In this document: in pieces, positions 1 to 8,696 of the stretch
Position numbering within the stretch: the stretch's first letter is position 1
How the letters are laid out: each line of letters begins with the position of its first letter
Source of the DNA: Reichenbachiella faecimaris
GTDB lineage: Bacteria; Bacteroidota; Bacteroidia; Cytophagales; Cyclobacteriaceae
Direction of reading: 5' to 3'
Assembly: GCF_900176375.1 (NCBI RefSeq)
Contig: NZ_FWYF01000002.1
Location: forward strand, 346,161 to 410,160
Length of the DNA stretch: 64,000 nt
Program-made: the position numbers and the translations under genes
Notes under the pieces: model-generated
The model's database searches: none
What the model was told of the DNA's origin: nothing
The model's input: the letters and a program-made list of their open reading frames with translations, nothing else

Positions 1-555
1 GGATTTGTCATTTTTTGCGTACTTGTATTTGTGGTTATCTCCTTAAATTTGGAGGTCATTGGATTAATTTTCTTCACTAATCCTGCTTATCGAGAAGGTC
101 TATATGTAGTTCCAGTTTTACTCATGGCATATTTATTTAATGGCATTTACTACAATCTCTCTGTGTGGTACAAGGTCACGGATCGAACCATTTATGGCGC
201 TGGAATTACTATTTTTGGGGCAATAGTTACCGTAGCGCTTAATTTCCTTCTGATACCTGTCATGGGATATTTTGGCAGTTCGATAGTGACGCTCATATCG
301 TACTTTCTTATGGCTGCAACTAGTTATCTCTTTGGTCAAAAATACTATCATGTCCCCTATCAAGTATTTGCAATAGGTAAGTACATATTACTCTCTTCGC
401 TACTTGTTTATGGTTTTTATCAATTCGACTCGGACAACTGGCGAATTAATTTTCTCATTAGAAACCTTGGTGTCCTCATTTTTGTTTTTGGCACATACAT
501 GGGCGAACGTAAGCATCTTTCGGGCAGAGTAGTTTTCGGTTTTAAAATTCCTTAA
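1..555 (+). CDS. Polysaccharide flippase, C-terminal part (5' end outside window)
   Basis: The reading frame is open from base 1, so the gene begins upstream; an internal ATG at 31 is not the true start. About 184 residues are visible. They are strongly hydrophobic, with at least four membrane segments alternating with short polar loops. The pattern fits the last helices of an oligosaccharide flippase of the Wzx/MATE-like superfamily, which moves lipid-linked sugar units across the inner membrane. In Bacteroidota a flippase is often found just before the TPR, DUF4292 and LytM genes that follow here. No catalytic motif is expected in this family, so the call rests on hydropathy, general resemblance and context. 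A different polytopic transporter is possible. Confidence 0.7.
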   Translation, partial: GFVIFCVLVFVVISLNLEVIGLIFFTNPAYREGLYVVPVLLMAYLFNGIYYNLSVWYKVTDRTIYGAGITIFGAIVTVALNFLLIPVMGYFGSSIVTLISYFLMAATSYLFGQKYYHVPYQVFAIGKYILLSSLLVYGFYQFDSDNWRINFLIRNLGVLIFVFGTYMGERKHLSGRVVFGFKIP

Positions 556-679
556 ATTATTTGTCAGTTTGGTCTTTTATTTGTTTAGGACTACCTCAAA
601 GGCATATATTAGTTTTGAGGAGATCGGCTCTTTTGAGCAAATGAATGATTGAAAACCAATAACGTATAGAGGTTTTCGT

Positions 680-687
680 TAAATTTG
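680..687 (+). promoter_or_regulatory. Candidate -7 element (TAnnTTTG) for the TPR operon
   Basis: TAAATTTG matches the Bacteroidota -7 consensus TAnnTTTG and lies 43 bases before the preferred ATG of the TPR gene. No clear TTTG -33 partner is seen, and the usual C after the final G is missing. Position relative to the gene is reasonable but the match is short. Confidence 0.35.
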
Positions 688-730
688 TCGAGCCCAAACT
701 ATAAATGCGACTGATCGTTTGACCAATACC

Positions 731-2476
731 ATGATGACAATATTTCGGATCATATTACTTTTAGTGCTATTGGCAGCCAGTAGTGAAGCTTCCTTTTCTC
801 AGAAGAAAAAGAACAAAAATAAGACGCAGACCAAGTTTGAAAGGGTTCAATTCCTCACAGACGAGGAAAAAGCTGAAGTAGACCATTATTTTTTAGAAGG
901 GGAAAAATATTTTCTTCTTCAAGATCTTTCAAAAGCCATGGGCGCTTTCCAAAAGGTACTTGAACTGGATCCTAAAAATGCTGCAGCACATTATAAAATT
1001 GGACAGATTTATAGTGAAAACAATGACATGAATAAGGCATTGCCACATGCCATTTTTGCTAAAAGTTTTAATCCAAAAAACAAATACTATTACTTACTAG
1101 TCACTCACGTGCAAACGAGTTTGGGCGATTTGAATGCGGCTGAAAAAACTTATACTGAAATGCTCAGCAATGTAGAAGGAACGGAAAATTATCTGTTTGA
1201 ATTAGCAGCTGTTCAGTTGTACCAGAAGAAATATGAGGAAGCATTGGGCTCCTATCAAAAGGCACAAGATCATTTCGGGCCTATGGAAGAAATCACCATC
1301 CAAAAACAGCAGATATATTTAAAGATGAATCGGCTTGATCTTGCCATTGAAGAAGGAAAACAACTCGTAGAGCTCTATCCTAACGAGCCGTCACATGCCT
1401 TATCGTTAGCACAAATGATGCTCTCTAATGACAAGTATGAAGAAGCCGAACAATTTATTCTATCTAAAATAAATCGCTATCAGAACAATGAAAGATTATA
1501 CATCTTCCTTTCAGAAGCCTACGGAAAGCAAAGCAAATATATTCAGGCTATAGAAGTGCTAGAAGTTCCTTTCGCCAGCACTACCCTGGATTTGACTAGA
1601 AAAATAAGAACCATGGCTGGATACTTAGCCATGCTACCCAATGACGAGCTCAACGAACCTCTTCTCAAATTATCTGAAAAATTAGTAGAAACACATCCGG
1701 ATTCCTATCAAGCTTTGGCGATGACAGGCGACTTATATTACAATCTAAATGATAGGCCAAAAGGCAGAAAATACTATCTCAAGGCTGTAAAAATCGATGG
1801 GTCAAATTACAATATCTGGCAAAATATTCTTTCACTTGATTTGGAACTAGAAGACTATGATGCGGTAATTGAACATTCCAAAATGGCAATTGAAAATTTT
1901 CCTAATCAGGCTACCTTATATTATTTTGAAGGAACCGCCCATTTGATAAAAAAAGATTATGAAAATGCGCTGAAAATTTTCAACACTGGGAAAGCTTATG
2001 CCGCTCGGGATTCCAATATGAAAAGCCTGTTTCATGGTCAGATTGGTGATGCATACAATAGTATTGGTGATCATAACAAATCAGACGAGGCTTATGAAAT
2101 CGCGCTGTCTGCCAAACCAGATAACGATCATGTACTCAACAATTACAGTTATTTTCTTTCGCTACGAAAAAAGGACTTGGACAAGGCGTTTGAGATGTCT
2201 TCTAAGCTGGTAAAAGATTATCCCGAAAATTCTACCTACTTAGATACCCACGCGTGGGTGTTGTACATGATGGGAGACTTTGAGGGAGCAGCACAAAATC
2301 TCCAACAAGCCTTGAAGTATGAACCAAGTGCTACAATTATTGAACACTATGGCGATGCACTTTTCCAACTCGGCAAAACTGATGAAGCCATTATCCAGTG
2401 GAAAACGGCACGTGATATGGCGGAAGACAACACCACATTAGACAAAAAAATAGCTGATAAGCAACTCTATGAATAG
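731..2476 (+). CDS. Secreted tetratricopeptide-repeat protein
   Basis: Preferred start is the ATG at 731, giving 581 residues. The frame can be extended to a TTG at 719, but the ATG places a standard signal peptide at the very N-terminus (hydrophobic run ending near ASFSQ, then a lysine-rich stretch). No lipobox cysteine is present, so the protein is probably periplasmic. From about residue 50 to the end there are repeated 34-residue helical pairs with A/G-x3-Y/F and P-spaced signatures of TPRs, about a dozen in all. The gene overlaps the next gene by 8 bases and forms a three-gene envelope operon with the DUF4292 lipoprotein and the LytM protein. A scaffolding role in outer-membrane or cell-wall assembly is inferred from this context only. 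Confidence 0.85.
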   Translation: MMTIFRIILLLVLLAASSEASFSQKKKNKNKTQTKFERVQFLTDEEKAEVDHYFLEGEKYFLLQDLSKAMGAFQKVLELDPKNAAAHYKIGQIYSENNDMNKALPHAIFAKSFNPKNKYYYLLVTHVQTSLGDLNAAEKTYTEMLSNVEGTENYLFELAAVQLYQKKYEEALGSYQKAQDHFGPMEEITIQKQQIYLKMNRLDLAIEEGKQLVELYPNEPSHALSLAQMMLSNDKYEEAEQFILSKINRYQNNERLYIFLSEAYGKQSKYIQAIEVLEVPFASTTLDLTRKIRTMAGYLAMLPNDELNEPLLKLSEKLVETHPDSYQALAMTGDLYYNLNDRPKGRKYYLKAVKIDGSNYNIWQNILSLDLELEDYDAVIEHSKMAIENFPNQATLYYFEGTAHLIKKDYENALKIFNTGKAYAARDSNMKSLFHGQIGDAYNSIGDHNKSDEAYEIALSAKPDNDHVLNNYSYFLSLRKKDLDKAFEMSSKLVKDYPENSTYLDTHAWVLYMMGDFEGAAQNLQQALKYEPSATIIEHYGDALFQLGKTDEAIIQWKTARDMAEDNTTLDKKIADKQLYE

Positions 2477-3218
2477 ATTTATCCTATGCCTTGCAGGTTT
2501 AGTGATGTTCACGGCCTGTAGTAAAAAATTGGCAATCTTCTCTTCCAAATCATCTCAACTCAATTTGAACAATCTAGATTATGACAATATTTCATTAAGG
2601 TCTAAAATCAAATACAAAGATGAGAACAGTGACCTTAAAGCGACAGCCAATATTCGGGTAAAAAAGGACAGTATCATCTGGTTTTCGCTCACACCAGGCC
2701 TAGGCATAGAAGCTGCAAGAGGAATCGTAACAAAAGATTCTATAGTGATTATTGATAAAATTCATAAAGAGTATCAAATATTGAAAGTATCAGAACTGTC
2801 AGAAAAATATCATTTCGATTTTGATCTCAAACTCTTAGAATCTATCATAATAGGTAATTTGATCTGGCCTATTACATCAAATGATGACATCAAAAAGGAA
2901 GAAGGATATTTTAAAGTACAAAAAACTGAAGGAGATTTAATGGTGATGAACTTCATCGGAACTAATTCAATGAAGCTTGAAAAAATTCAGGCGGTAAGTG
3001 ATACCAGCAGAAATGCCATGTTTATTGATTACTCTGAATTTTTAAAAGTTGAAAACAAAATAATGCCATCTGAAATCAACGCTCAGATCAACTACCGTTC
3101 TAAGAGAAATAAAGCTAAAAAAGTATCTAAGGTTCAAATCAGACATTCAAAAATTAGCATCAACAAAGAAGATTTGAATTTCTCATTTAGCATTCCAGAC
3201 AAGTATGAACCAATGTAA
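2469..3218 (+). CDS. DUF4292 family lipoprotein
   Basis: A protein of 249 residues that starts with a short lipoprotein signal peptide; Cys17, after Phe-Thr-Ala, is the likely lipidated residue. The rest is rich in beta strands and polar residues and resembles the DUF4292 family, known almost only in Bacteroidota. That fold is related to LolA/LolB-like lipoprotein carriers, so a role in handling lipoproteins or outer-membrane components is plausible but unproven. The start overlaps the end of the TPR gene by 8 bases, and its 3' end overlaps the next gene by 14 bases, so the three genes are almost certainly translated from one mRNA. Confidence 0.85.
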   Translation: MNRFILCLAGLVMFTACSKKLAIFSSKSSQLNLNNLDYDNISLRSKIKYKDENSDLKATANIRVKKDSIIWFSLTPGLGIEAARGIVTKDSIVIIDKIHKEYQILKVSELSEKYHFDFDLKLLESIIIGNLIWPITSNDDIKKEEGYFKVQKTEGDLMVMNFIGTNSMKLEKIQAVSDTSRNAMFIDYSEFLKVENKIMPSEINAQINYRSKRNKAKKVSKVQIRHSKISINKEDLNFSFSIPDKYEPM

Positions 3219-4413
3219 AATATTTGTATGGTTGTTTTTGATCGCAACCTTTCTTTGTGTCCCCGCCAGTTTTGCGCAAAAAAGTAAGTCTCAAATTGAA
3301 AAAGAGAAAAAGGAAAGCCTTGCCAAAATTTCGGAAGTCCAGAAAATCCTAAAAGAAACGGAAACCGAAAAGAAAGCATCCCTTGGTCAGCTCCAGGCGC
3401 TCAATAAGCAAATAGAGGTTCGACGATCGCTGATCTCCTCAATCACACAACAGATTGATCTGATCAGTGGAGAGATCAGCGATCTTTCCATTGTCGTAAA
3501 CGCACTACAGTCTGATTTAGGACATCTTAAGGAAGAATATGGTCAGATGATCTATGATGCCTACAAGGCCAATCAAGGATACAGTAAGCTCACTTTTCTT
3601 TTTTCTGCTCAAACCTTTAACCAATTATTTTTAAGACTCAAATATCTCGAACAATACACAAAAGCGAGAGAGGTACAAGTAGAGCAAATTGAAAAAGTCC
3701 GAGATGCACTCAATCATCAAATGGGCGTATTGGTTGTGAAAAAAGATGAGCAAGACGTCCTGCTCAAAGCAAAAATTAAAGAGAATGAAAACCTGATTTC
3801 ACTCAAATCCAAGCAAAGCAAAGTAGTACAAGAACTGAGCAAAAGAGAAAAAGAACTTCAAAGTGAAGTGGCCGAAACGAAAAAAGCACTTAAGAGACTG
3901 GATGATTTACTAGCCAAAATCATCAAAGCAGAAATAGAAAAATCTAACGCTGATAAAAATGCAAATACGATCAACTTAACTGTTGAAATGGCCAAAGTTT
4001 CCTCAGCGTTTGAAGGCAAAAGAAATCAATTGCCATGGCCCGTTCAGTCAGGATTCGTTTCCGAAAAATTCGGAAAACATCCACACCCTGTGTTGAAAAA
4101 CATCTGGGTTGAAAATCAAGGAGTGGATATTCAAACTCAAAAAAACGCTCAGGTAAAGGCTATATTTGAAGGCAAGGTGGCAACTACAGCATTTGTACCT
4201 GGCATGAATCGCGTGGTCATCATCCAACATGGAGATTATTATACGCTCTATGCAAAACTCAAAAGTGTGAATGTGAAGAAAGGGCAAATTCTCCAAGCCA
4301 ATGAAAGTGTAGGGGAAGTATTCACCAACTCAGATGGCATCTCTGAATTGCAATTTCAAGTCTGGAAAAATAATGTAAAGATGGATCCAGAAAAATGGTT
4401 GGCAAATAAATAA
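3205..4413 (+). CDS. EnvC-like murein hydrolase activator (degenerate LytM/M23)
   Basis: 402 residues. A signal peptide (cut near ASFAQ) is followed by a long coiled coil from about residue 25 to 260, then a LytM/M23 domain over the last 120 residues. In active M23 enzymes zinc is held by HxxxD and a later histidine. Here the first position is Asn304 (N-x3-D308) and the YAHL histidine is Lys351, while His342 remains. Loss of ligands plus the coiled coil is the pattern of EnvC/NlpD activators, which stimulate amidases during daughter-cell separation rather than cutting peptidoglycan themselves. The gene overlaps the DUF4292 gene by 14 bases and ends the operon. Confidence is high for the family, moderate for lack of catalysis. 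Confidence 0.88.
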   Translation: MNQCKIFVWLFLIATFLCVPASFAQKSKSQIEKEKKESLAKISEVQKILKETETEKKASLGQLQALNKQIEVRRSLISSITQQIDLISGEISDLSIVVNALQSDLGHLKEEYGQMIYDAYKANQGYSKLTFLFSAQTFNQLFLRLKYLEQYTKAREVQVEQIEKVRDALNHQMGVLVVKKDEQDVLLKAKIKENENLISLKSKQSKVVQELSKREKELQSEVAETKKALKRLDDLLAKIIKAEIEKSNADKNANTINLTVEMAKVSSAFEGKRNQLPWPVQSGFVSEKFGKHPHPVLKNIWVENQGVDIQTQKNAQVKAIFEGKVATTAFVPGMNRVVIIQHGDYYTLYAKLKSVNVKKGQILQANESVGEVFTNSDGISELQFQVWKNNVKMDPEKWLANK

Positions 4414-4458
4414 CCCTCTTTTTCCATTTTCAAATTTCGATATTTTCAACAAACAGGC

Positions 4459-4475
4459 ATTTCATTAAATGAAAT
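4459..4475. repeat. Short perfect inverted repeat upstream of gpmI
   Basis: ATTTCAT and ATGAAAT arms of 7 bases are separated by TAA, about 90 bases before the gpmI start and 75 bases before its -7 element. It could be an operator or chance in AT-rich DNA; no terminator-like T run follows. Confidence 0.3.
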
Positions 4476-4525
4476 TCAATGTTTGCAGTGATCAATTGAA
4501 AATTTCCTCCTTTTTTACGAATATA

Positions 4526-4557
4526 TTTCAATCAGCTGTAGAGTAAAACTATATTTG
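4526..4557 (+). promoter_or_regulatory. Candidate promoter of gpmI
   Basis: TATATTTG at 4550-4557, followed by C, is a full match to the -7 consensus, with TTTC at 4526-4529 as a weak -33 element and a 20-base spacer. The final G of this element usually lies about 7 bases before the transcription start, which would put the start at or next to the ATG at 4562, so the mRNA may be leaderless or nearly so. Confidence 0.6.
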
Positions 4558-4561
4558 CACC

Positions 4562-6082
4562 ATGGATAAAAAGGTAATACTAATGATTTTGGATGGGTGG
4601 GGCATTGGCACCAATCCAGAAGTATCTGCAATCAAAGCAGCTAAAACTCCCTTCGTAGATTCTTGCTACTCAAAATATGCACACAGTAAACTAGAAGCCT
4701 CTGGCTTGGCAGTAGGTCTGCCTGAGGGCCAAATGGGTAATTCTGAGGTAGGTCATATGAACATTGGTGCTGGACGAGTAGTTTATCAGGATTTAGTTAA
4801 ACTAAATCTGGCTGCAGAAGATGGTTCTCTTGCCAAAAACGAAACATTGCTAGAAACTTTTGATTACGCCAAAGCCAATGGCAAAGCTGTTCACTTCATT
4901 GGACTAGTATCAGACGGTGGAATTCATTCTCACATCAATCACCTCAAGGCGCTTTGTGATGGAGCTGCGGCACAGGGATTGGACAATGTATTGATTCATG
5001 CCTTTACAGATGGTCGTGACACAGATCCAAAAAGTGGCATAAAATATTTAACGGACCTTCAAAGTCACCTGGACAAAACTACTGGCAAAATCGCCTCTGT
5101 GACGGGACGCTACTATGCCATGGATAGGGACAAAAGATGGGAAAGAGTCAAACTTGCTTATGATGCTATGGTCAATGGTGAGGGATCTAAGACAACAGAT
5201 GTTTTGGGTGCTGTGAAAAAATCATACGCCGAAAATGTGACTGATGAATTCATCATGCCGATCGTACAAACGGATGATGCAGGCCAGTCACTTGGAACGA
5301 TCAAAGAGGGTGATGTTGTTGTTTGCTTCAACTTTAGAACGGACAGAGGAAGGCAAATCACAGAGGCACTGACGCAAGTAGATTTCCCGGAGCAGGGAAT
5401 GAAAAAACTGGCTTTGAAATATGTGACTATGACCAATTACGACAACACTTTCAATGGTGTAAAAGTCATGTATGACAAGGACAACCTGAAAAATACATTG
5501 GGTGAAGTCTTAGAAGCAGCAGGAAAAAAACAAATCAGAATTGCAGAAACCGAAAAGTATCCACACGTTACATTCTTCTTTTCAGGTGGCCGTGAAAAAG
5601 AATTTGAAGGAGAAAAAAGATTGCTTTGTCCATCTCCGAAAGTAGCCACCTACGATCTGCAGCCCGAAATGAGTGCTGGCGATATTCGTGATGCCATCAT
5701 CCCTGAACTGGAAAAAGGAGAAGTTCATTTTGTATGTTTGAATTTTGCCAATCCTGATATGGTAGGTCACACGGGCGTATTTGAAGCAGCAGTCAAAGCC
5801 TGTGAAACGGTTGACAGCTGCGCCCAAGCTGTAGTGGAGGCTGCAAGAGCCAATGGCTATACGCCTATTATCATTGCGGATCATGGCAACTCTGATATCA
5901 TGATGAACCCTGATGGATCTCCAAACACTGCGCACACCACCAATCTGGTGCCATGCATCTTTGCAGATGAGGATATCAAAGAGCCTGTAAAGGATGGAAA
6001 GCTTGGAGATTTAGCGCCAACGATTCTAACCATGATGGGCGTGGATATACCAAAAGAGATGACTGGAAATATTCTTATATAA
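4562..6082 (+). CDS. gpmI: 2,3-bisphosphoglycerate-independent phosphoglycerate mutase
   Basis: 506 residues, the normal length for GpmI. The protein interconverts 3-phosphoglycerate and 2-phosphoglycerate in glycolysis and gluconeogenesis using two Mn ions and a phosphoserine intermediate. The N-terminal metal motif ILDGWG contains Asp11, and the catalytic serine is Ser61 in GNSEVGH. The later metal-site signatures DGRDTDP, RYYAMDRDKRW, FRTDRGRQ, NFANPDMVGHTG and IIADHGNSD are all present in the expected order. The gene is monocistronic, with its own promoter upstream and a hairpin terminator downstream. The start at 4562 matches family N-termini and needs no extension. Confidence 0.98.
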   Translation: MDKKVILMILDGWGIGTNPEVSAIKAAKTPFVDSCYSKYAHSKLEASGLAVGLPEGQMGNSEVGHMNIGAGRVVYQDLVKLNLAAEDGSLAKNETLLETFDYAKANGKAVHFIGLVSDGGIHSHINHLKALCDGAAAQGLDNVLIHAFTDGRDTDPKSGIKYLTDLQSHLDKTTGKIASVTGRYYAMDRDKRWERVKLAYDAMVNGEGSKTTDVLGAVKKSYAENVTDEFIMPIVQTDDAGQSLGTIKEGDVVVCFNFRTDRGRQITEALTQVDFPEQGMKKLALKYVTMTNYDNTFNGVKVMYDKDNLKNTLGEVLEAAGKKQIRIAETEKYPHVTFFFSGGREKEFEGEKRLLCPSPKVATYDLQPEMSAGDIRDAIIPELEKGEVHFVCLNFANPDMVGHTGVFEAAVKACETVDSCAQAVVEAARANGYTPIIIADHGNSDIMMNPDGSPNTAHTTNLVPCIFADEDIKEPVKDGKLGDLAPTILTMMGVDIPKEMTGNILI

Positions 6083-6092
6083 AAATCTAATG

Positions 6093-6122
6093 GCTTAGGA
6101 CATGAACCCTAAGCTATTTTTA
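6093..6122 (+). terminator. Intrinsic terminator after gpmI
   Basis: GCTTAGG (6093-6099) and CCTAAGC (6108-6114) form a 7-bp stem with an 8-base loop, followed by TATTTTTAT. It lies 11 bases after the gpmI stop and before the tRNA promoter. Confidence 0.65.
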
Positions 6123-6130
6123 TATATTTG
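6123..6130 (+). promoter_or_regulatory. Candidate -7 element for tRNA-Ala
   Basis: TATATTTG followed by CC lies 16 bases before the tRNA 5' end, giving an expected short leader of about 8 bases. It is an exact match to TAnnTTTG. Confidence 0.55.
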
Positions 6131-6145
6131 CCAACCCCAAACCAT

Positions 6146-6219
6146 GGGGCATTAGCTCAGCTGGCTAGAGCACTACGCTGGCAGCGTAGGGGTCATCGGT
6201 TCGAATCCGATATGCTCCA
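6146..6219 (+). tRNA. tRNA-Ala, anticodon GGC
   Basis: A complete 74-base cloverleaf. The acceptor arms GGGGCAT and ATGCTCC pair with a G-U at the third pair, the classic alanine identity element. The D arm is GCTC/GAGC. The anticodon stem CTACG/CGTAG holds loop CTGGCAG with anticodon GGC, reading GCC and GCU codons. The T arm ATCGG/CCGAT carries loop TTCGAAT. The discriminator base is A, and the CCA end is not encoded. It sits alone between gpmI and the convergent histidine kinase operon, with a strong terminator right after. Confidence 0.97.
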
Positions 6220-6220
6220 C

Positions 6221-6250
6221 AAAAGGAAGCCCATTTGGCTTCCTTTTTTT
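6221..6250. terminator. Bidirectional intrinsic terminator
   Basis: A perfect 11-bp stem (6221-6231 with 6237-6247) and a 5-base loop, with A residues on the left arm and T residues on the right. It can end the tRNA transcript on the plus strand and the histidine kinase transcript, whose stop codon is at 6255, on the minus strand. Confidence 0.85.
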
Positions 6251-6254
6251 ATGG

Positions 6255-8174
6255 TTAAATATCTGATGAATTTGTCTTACTATTCAGCGGCAAATACACC
6301 TTAAAAACTGTCCCCTTCCCTTCTTCGCTTTCCACCTCTATGCGTCCATTGTTCAACTCTACAAATTCATGAACCAGAAGCAAGCCAAGTCCTATGCCTT
6401 TTTCCCCTTTAGTTCCCCACTGACTACGCGTGCCTTTCAGTGAAAAGAGATTCTCAAGTTTTTCATTTGAAATTCCTATACCACTATCCTTTACCTCGAT
6501 GATTCCGAACCCATCTTCTTCGGCAATAGAGAGCATAACATTACCCTGCTCTGGCGTGAATTTGATGGCGTTGCTCAGTAAATTTCTGATGATGGTAGAA
6601 ACACTGTTTTTGTCTACCAGTAATATCACGTCATTCGGCAAGTGACCGATCAAATCTATGTTTTTGGCTATAGCTAAGTTGAGCATAATGTTCAAATTGG
6701 ACTGGCATGTTTCTCTCAATGAAACCTCCTGTGGATAATAGGGAATTCGTCCTTCCTGACTCAATGCCCATTCGAGTAAATTATCGAGCAATTCTGATAC
6801 CTCCTTGGCAGAAGCTTCCATCATGCTTCCTAATTGCCTTAATCCATCTACATCATTACTATCTGCTAACACATTGATCAATCCTGATATGCCTTGAAAA
6901 TTGCTTATCGGGCCACGAATATCATGTGAAATAATAGAGAAAAAACGATCCTTAGTTTTATTGACCTCATCCAGCTTGTTTCGTTGAGCGGCAATCACTC
7001 GTCGTCGCTGTCTTACAATTCGAACGGCCCGGTCCTTAATTCTATAAATTTTTAATAACGCTACAGTGAGCACCAAGAGCAAAGCAATGATAAATACTGC
7101 ACTCCAGGCAATGATTCGGTTGAGTTTGGCCTGTTTGCTCAGCAAATCAACCTCTACTTGCTTTTTATTCACCTCATATTCTGTACGTAAATCGGCCATT
7201 TTTCTAATGGTCTCTTCACTATTGATACTGTCTCTGTAAGTGATATACTGCTTAAGATAAATATAAGCTTGATCTGAGCTTTTTGCTGATTTATAAAGTT
7301 CTGATAGCTTGAGACTGGCATCTCTTATTTGCTCCTTCAGACCTTCTTCGACACCAATATTCAGGCTGCTTCTAGCATATTTTACTGCCTTGTTGTATTC
7401 ACCTCTTTTTGCGTAAATATCAGCTAACGAGTTTTGATAAACTGCAATGGGGTAACGATCGCCTAACTCTTCCAGAATAGCGATGGCCTGATTCATGTTT
7501 TCTTCGGCTTGATTATCTGCCCCTTTTTCGGCCAAAACAAGCCCAATGTTACCTAGATTATATGCCGTTCCAATCGGATAATTTAGATTTTTAAAAATAA
7601 CTTTTGAGCGTTGGAAATAGATAAGAGCTGAGTCCAGTATGTGATATTCCCTGTATAGTTCACCAGTATTGAGAAGGGTAGTTGCCAAGCGGGTTGAGTC
7701 TTTTTCTTTTCGGAAAATTTCAATGGCTTTATGGAAGTAAATTTTTGAGTTTTCATAATTTCCTTCTGCCAAATAAACATTTCCAAGGTTTGAATATGCT
7801 GTGGATTCACCAATTACCTCCTCAAGAGAGGAATACTTCTCAGCTGATTTTAGATAAGATTCAATGGCCTTAGTCAAATCGCCTTTTAAACGATGTCCAT
7901 CTCCTAAGTACAGGTAACTAAGTGCAATTTGTTTTTGTAAGTTAATTTTTTCAGATAATTCCAACCCAAGTTCTGAATAGTGAATAGTTTGATCTGGTGA
8001 ACTCGAATTAAAGGCAATCTTATTATACAATATACATTTTACGGAATCAGACAGACGGCCAGAATTGACTTCATTTATAAGGCTATCAGCCAATTTTATA
8101 TTTTGACAATCAGCATTAAAAGAAAAAAAGCCTATGAGTACATAGGCTAAAAATATTTTTTGCATTTTGTTCAT
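6255..8174 (-). CDS. TPR-containing membrane sensor histidine kinase
   Basis: 639 residues. A signal peptide is followed by about six TPR units (residues 60-300), a helical linker, one membrane segment near 354-374, a coiled coil, and a complete kinase core. The H box has His417 in SIISHDIRGP, the N box has NLLSNAIKF near 531, and the ATP-lid motifs are DSGIGIS (563-569) and GIGLGL (593-598). This is the common Bacteroidota design in which periplasmic TPRs sense a protein or peptide signal. No response regulator is adjacent, so the partner is unknown. Its ATG overlaps the stop of the 120-residue gene upstream by one base (TAATG), which suggests translational coupling. Confidence 0.93.
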   Translation of the reverse strand: MNKMQKIFLAYVLIGFFSFNADCQNIKLADSLINEVNSGRLSDSVKCILYNKIAFNSSSPDQTIHYSELGLELSEKINLQKQIALSYLYLGDGHRLKGDLTKAIESYLKSAEKYSSLEEVIGESTAYSNLGNVYLAEGNYENSKIYFHKAIEIFRKEKDSTRLATTLLNTGELYREYHILDSALIYFQRSKVIFKNLNYPIGTAYNLGNIGLVLAEKGADNQAEENMNQAIAILEELGDRYPIAVYQNSLADIYAKRGEYNKAVKYARSSLNIGVEEGLKEQIRDASLKLSELYKSAKSSDQAYIYLKQYITYRDSINSEETIRKMADLRTEYEVNKKQVEVDLLSKQAKLNRIIAWSAVFIIALLLVLTVALLKIYRIKDRAVRIVRQRRRVIAAQRNKLDEVNKTKDRFFSIISHDIRGPISNFQGISGLINVLADSNDVDGLRQLGSMMEASAKEVSELLDNLLEWALSQEGRIPYYPQEVSLRETCQSNLNIMLNLAIAKNIDLIGHLPNDVILLVDKNSVSTIIRNLLSNAIKFTPEQGNVMLSIAEEDGFGIIEVKDSGIGISNEKLENLFSLKGTRSQWGTKGEKGIGLGLLLVHEFVELNNGRIEVESEEGKGTVFKVYLPLNSKTNSSDI

Positions 8175-8536
8175 TAGTCACCTGGACCTTCAATTTTCAA
8201 AACCGGATCAACCGTCACTTGCTCTGTACTTCCTTCTGCAATATAGGTAATACTATATTTAGCTTCACCAGATTGCTTATTGTCAATTTTGGATTCCCAA
8301 ACTCCCTTCTTTTCGTAAGGTAGCTTTTTGAAAATATCTTCACCAGAATCTACCTTAATTAAAGGAAGAGACGAAATCCCCTCGCCAGCTTTCCAGCCTG
8401 CTTTTCCGTTTGATTTTACCTTAGTGGTAAATTTTTCAGGATGTTTTGGGTCAAAAGGACTGCCTTCATTGTCTGATAATACCAGCTGACCATTTTCATA
8501 AGAAACCGTAATCACGGCATTTTCTTTTACGCTCAT
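8174..8536 (-). CDS. Small protein of unknown function coupled to the histidine kinase
   Basis: 120 residues, without signal peptide or membrane segment. The sequence is rich in short beta strands, Gly, Lys and Asp, with a DPVLKIEGPG tail, and looks like a compact cytoplasmic beta-sandwich. The ending recalls the small DP-EP family, but I cannot confirm this. It is the first gene of a two-gene operon; its stop and the kinase start share one base. Because the kinase sensor domain is outside the membrane and this protein is not secreted, it may act on the cytoplasmic side, as a modulator or output of the kinase. Function is not assigned. Confidence 0.75.
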   Translation of the reverse strand: MSVKENAVITVSYENGQLVLSDNEGSPFDPKHPEKFTTKVKSNGKAGWKAGEGISSLPLIKVDSGEDIFKKLPYEKKGVWESKIDNKQSGEAKYSITYIAEGSTEQVTVDPVLKIEGPGD

Positions 8537-8696
8537 TATTCAATGTTTAGATTATTAAATATTTGTCTACAGGTGAAACTTTAATATTACTAAAAGCGAT
8601 TGGATTATGGAAGACTATTGGATTAGCATTCTCTTCAAAAGGAATGAATCATCTTTTCAATGCAGCAAAATATGATGATTTGGCAATTAGATAGTA

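Noticed and set aside
8599-8625. Direct repeat ATTGGATTA (two copies, 18 bases apart) upstream of the 120-residue gene
   Set aside because: Too short and AT-rich to separate from chance, and not placed at a typical promoter distance.
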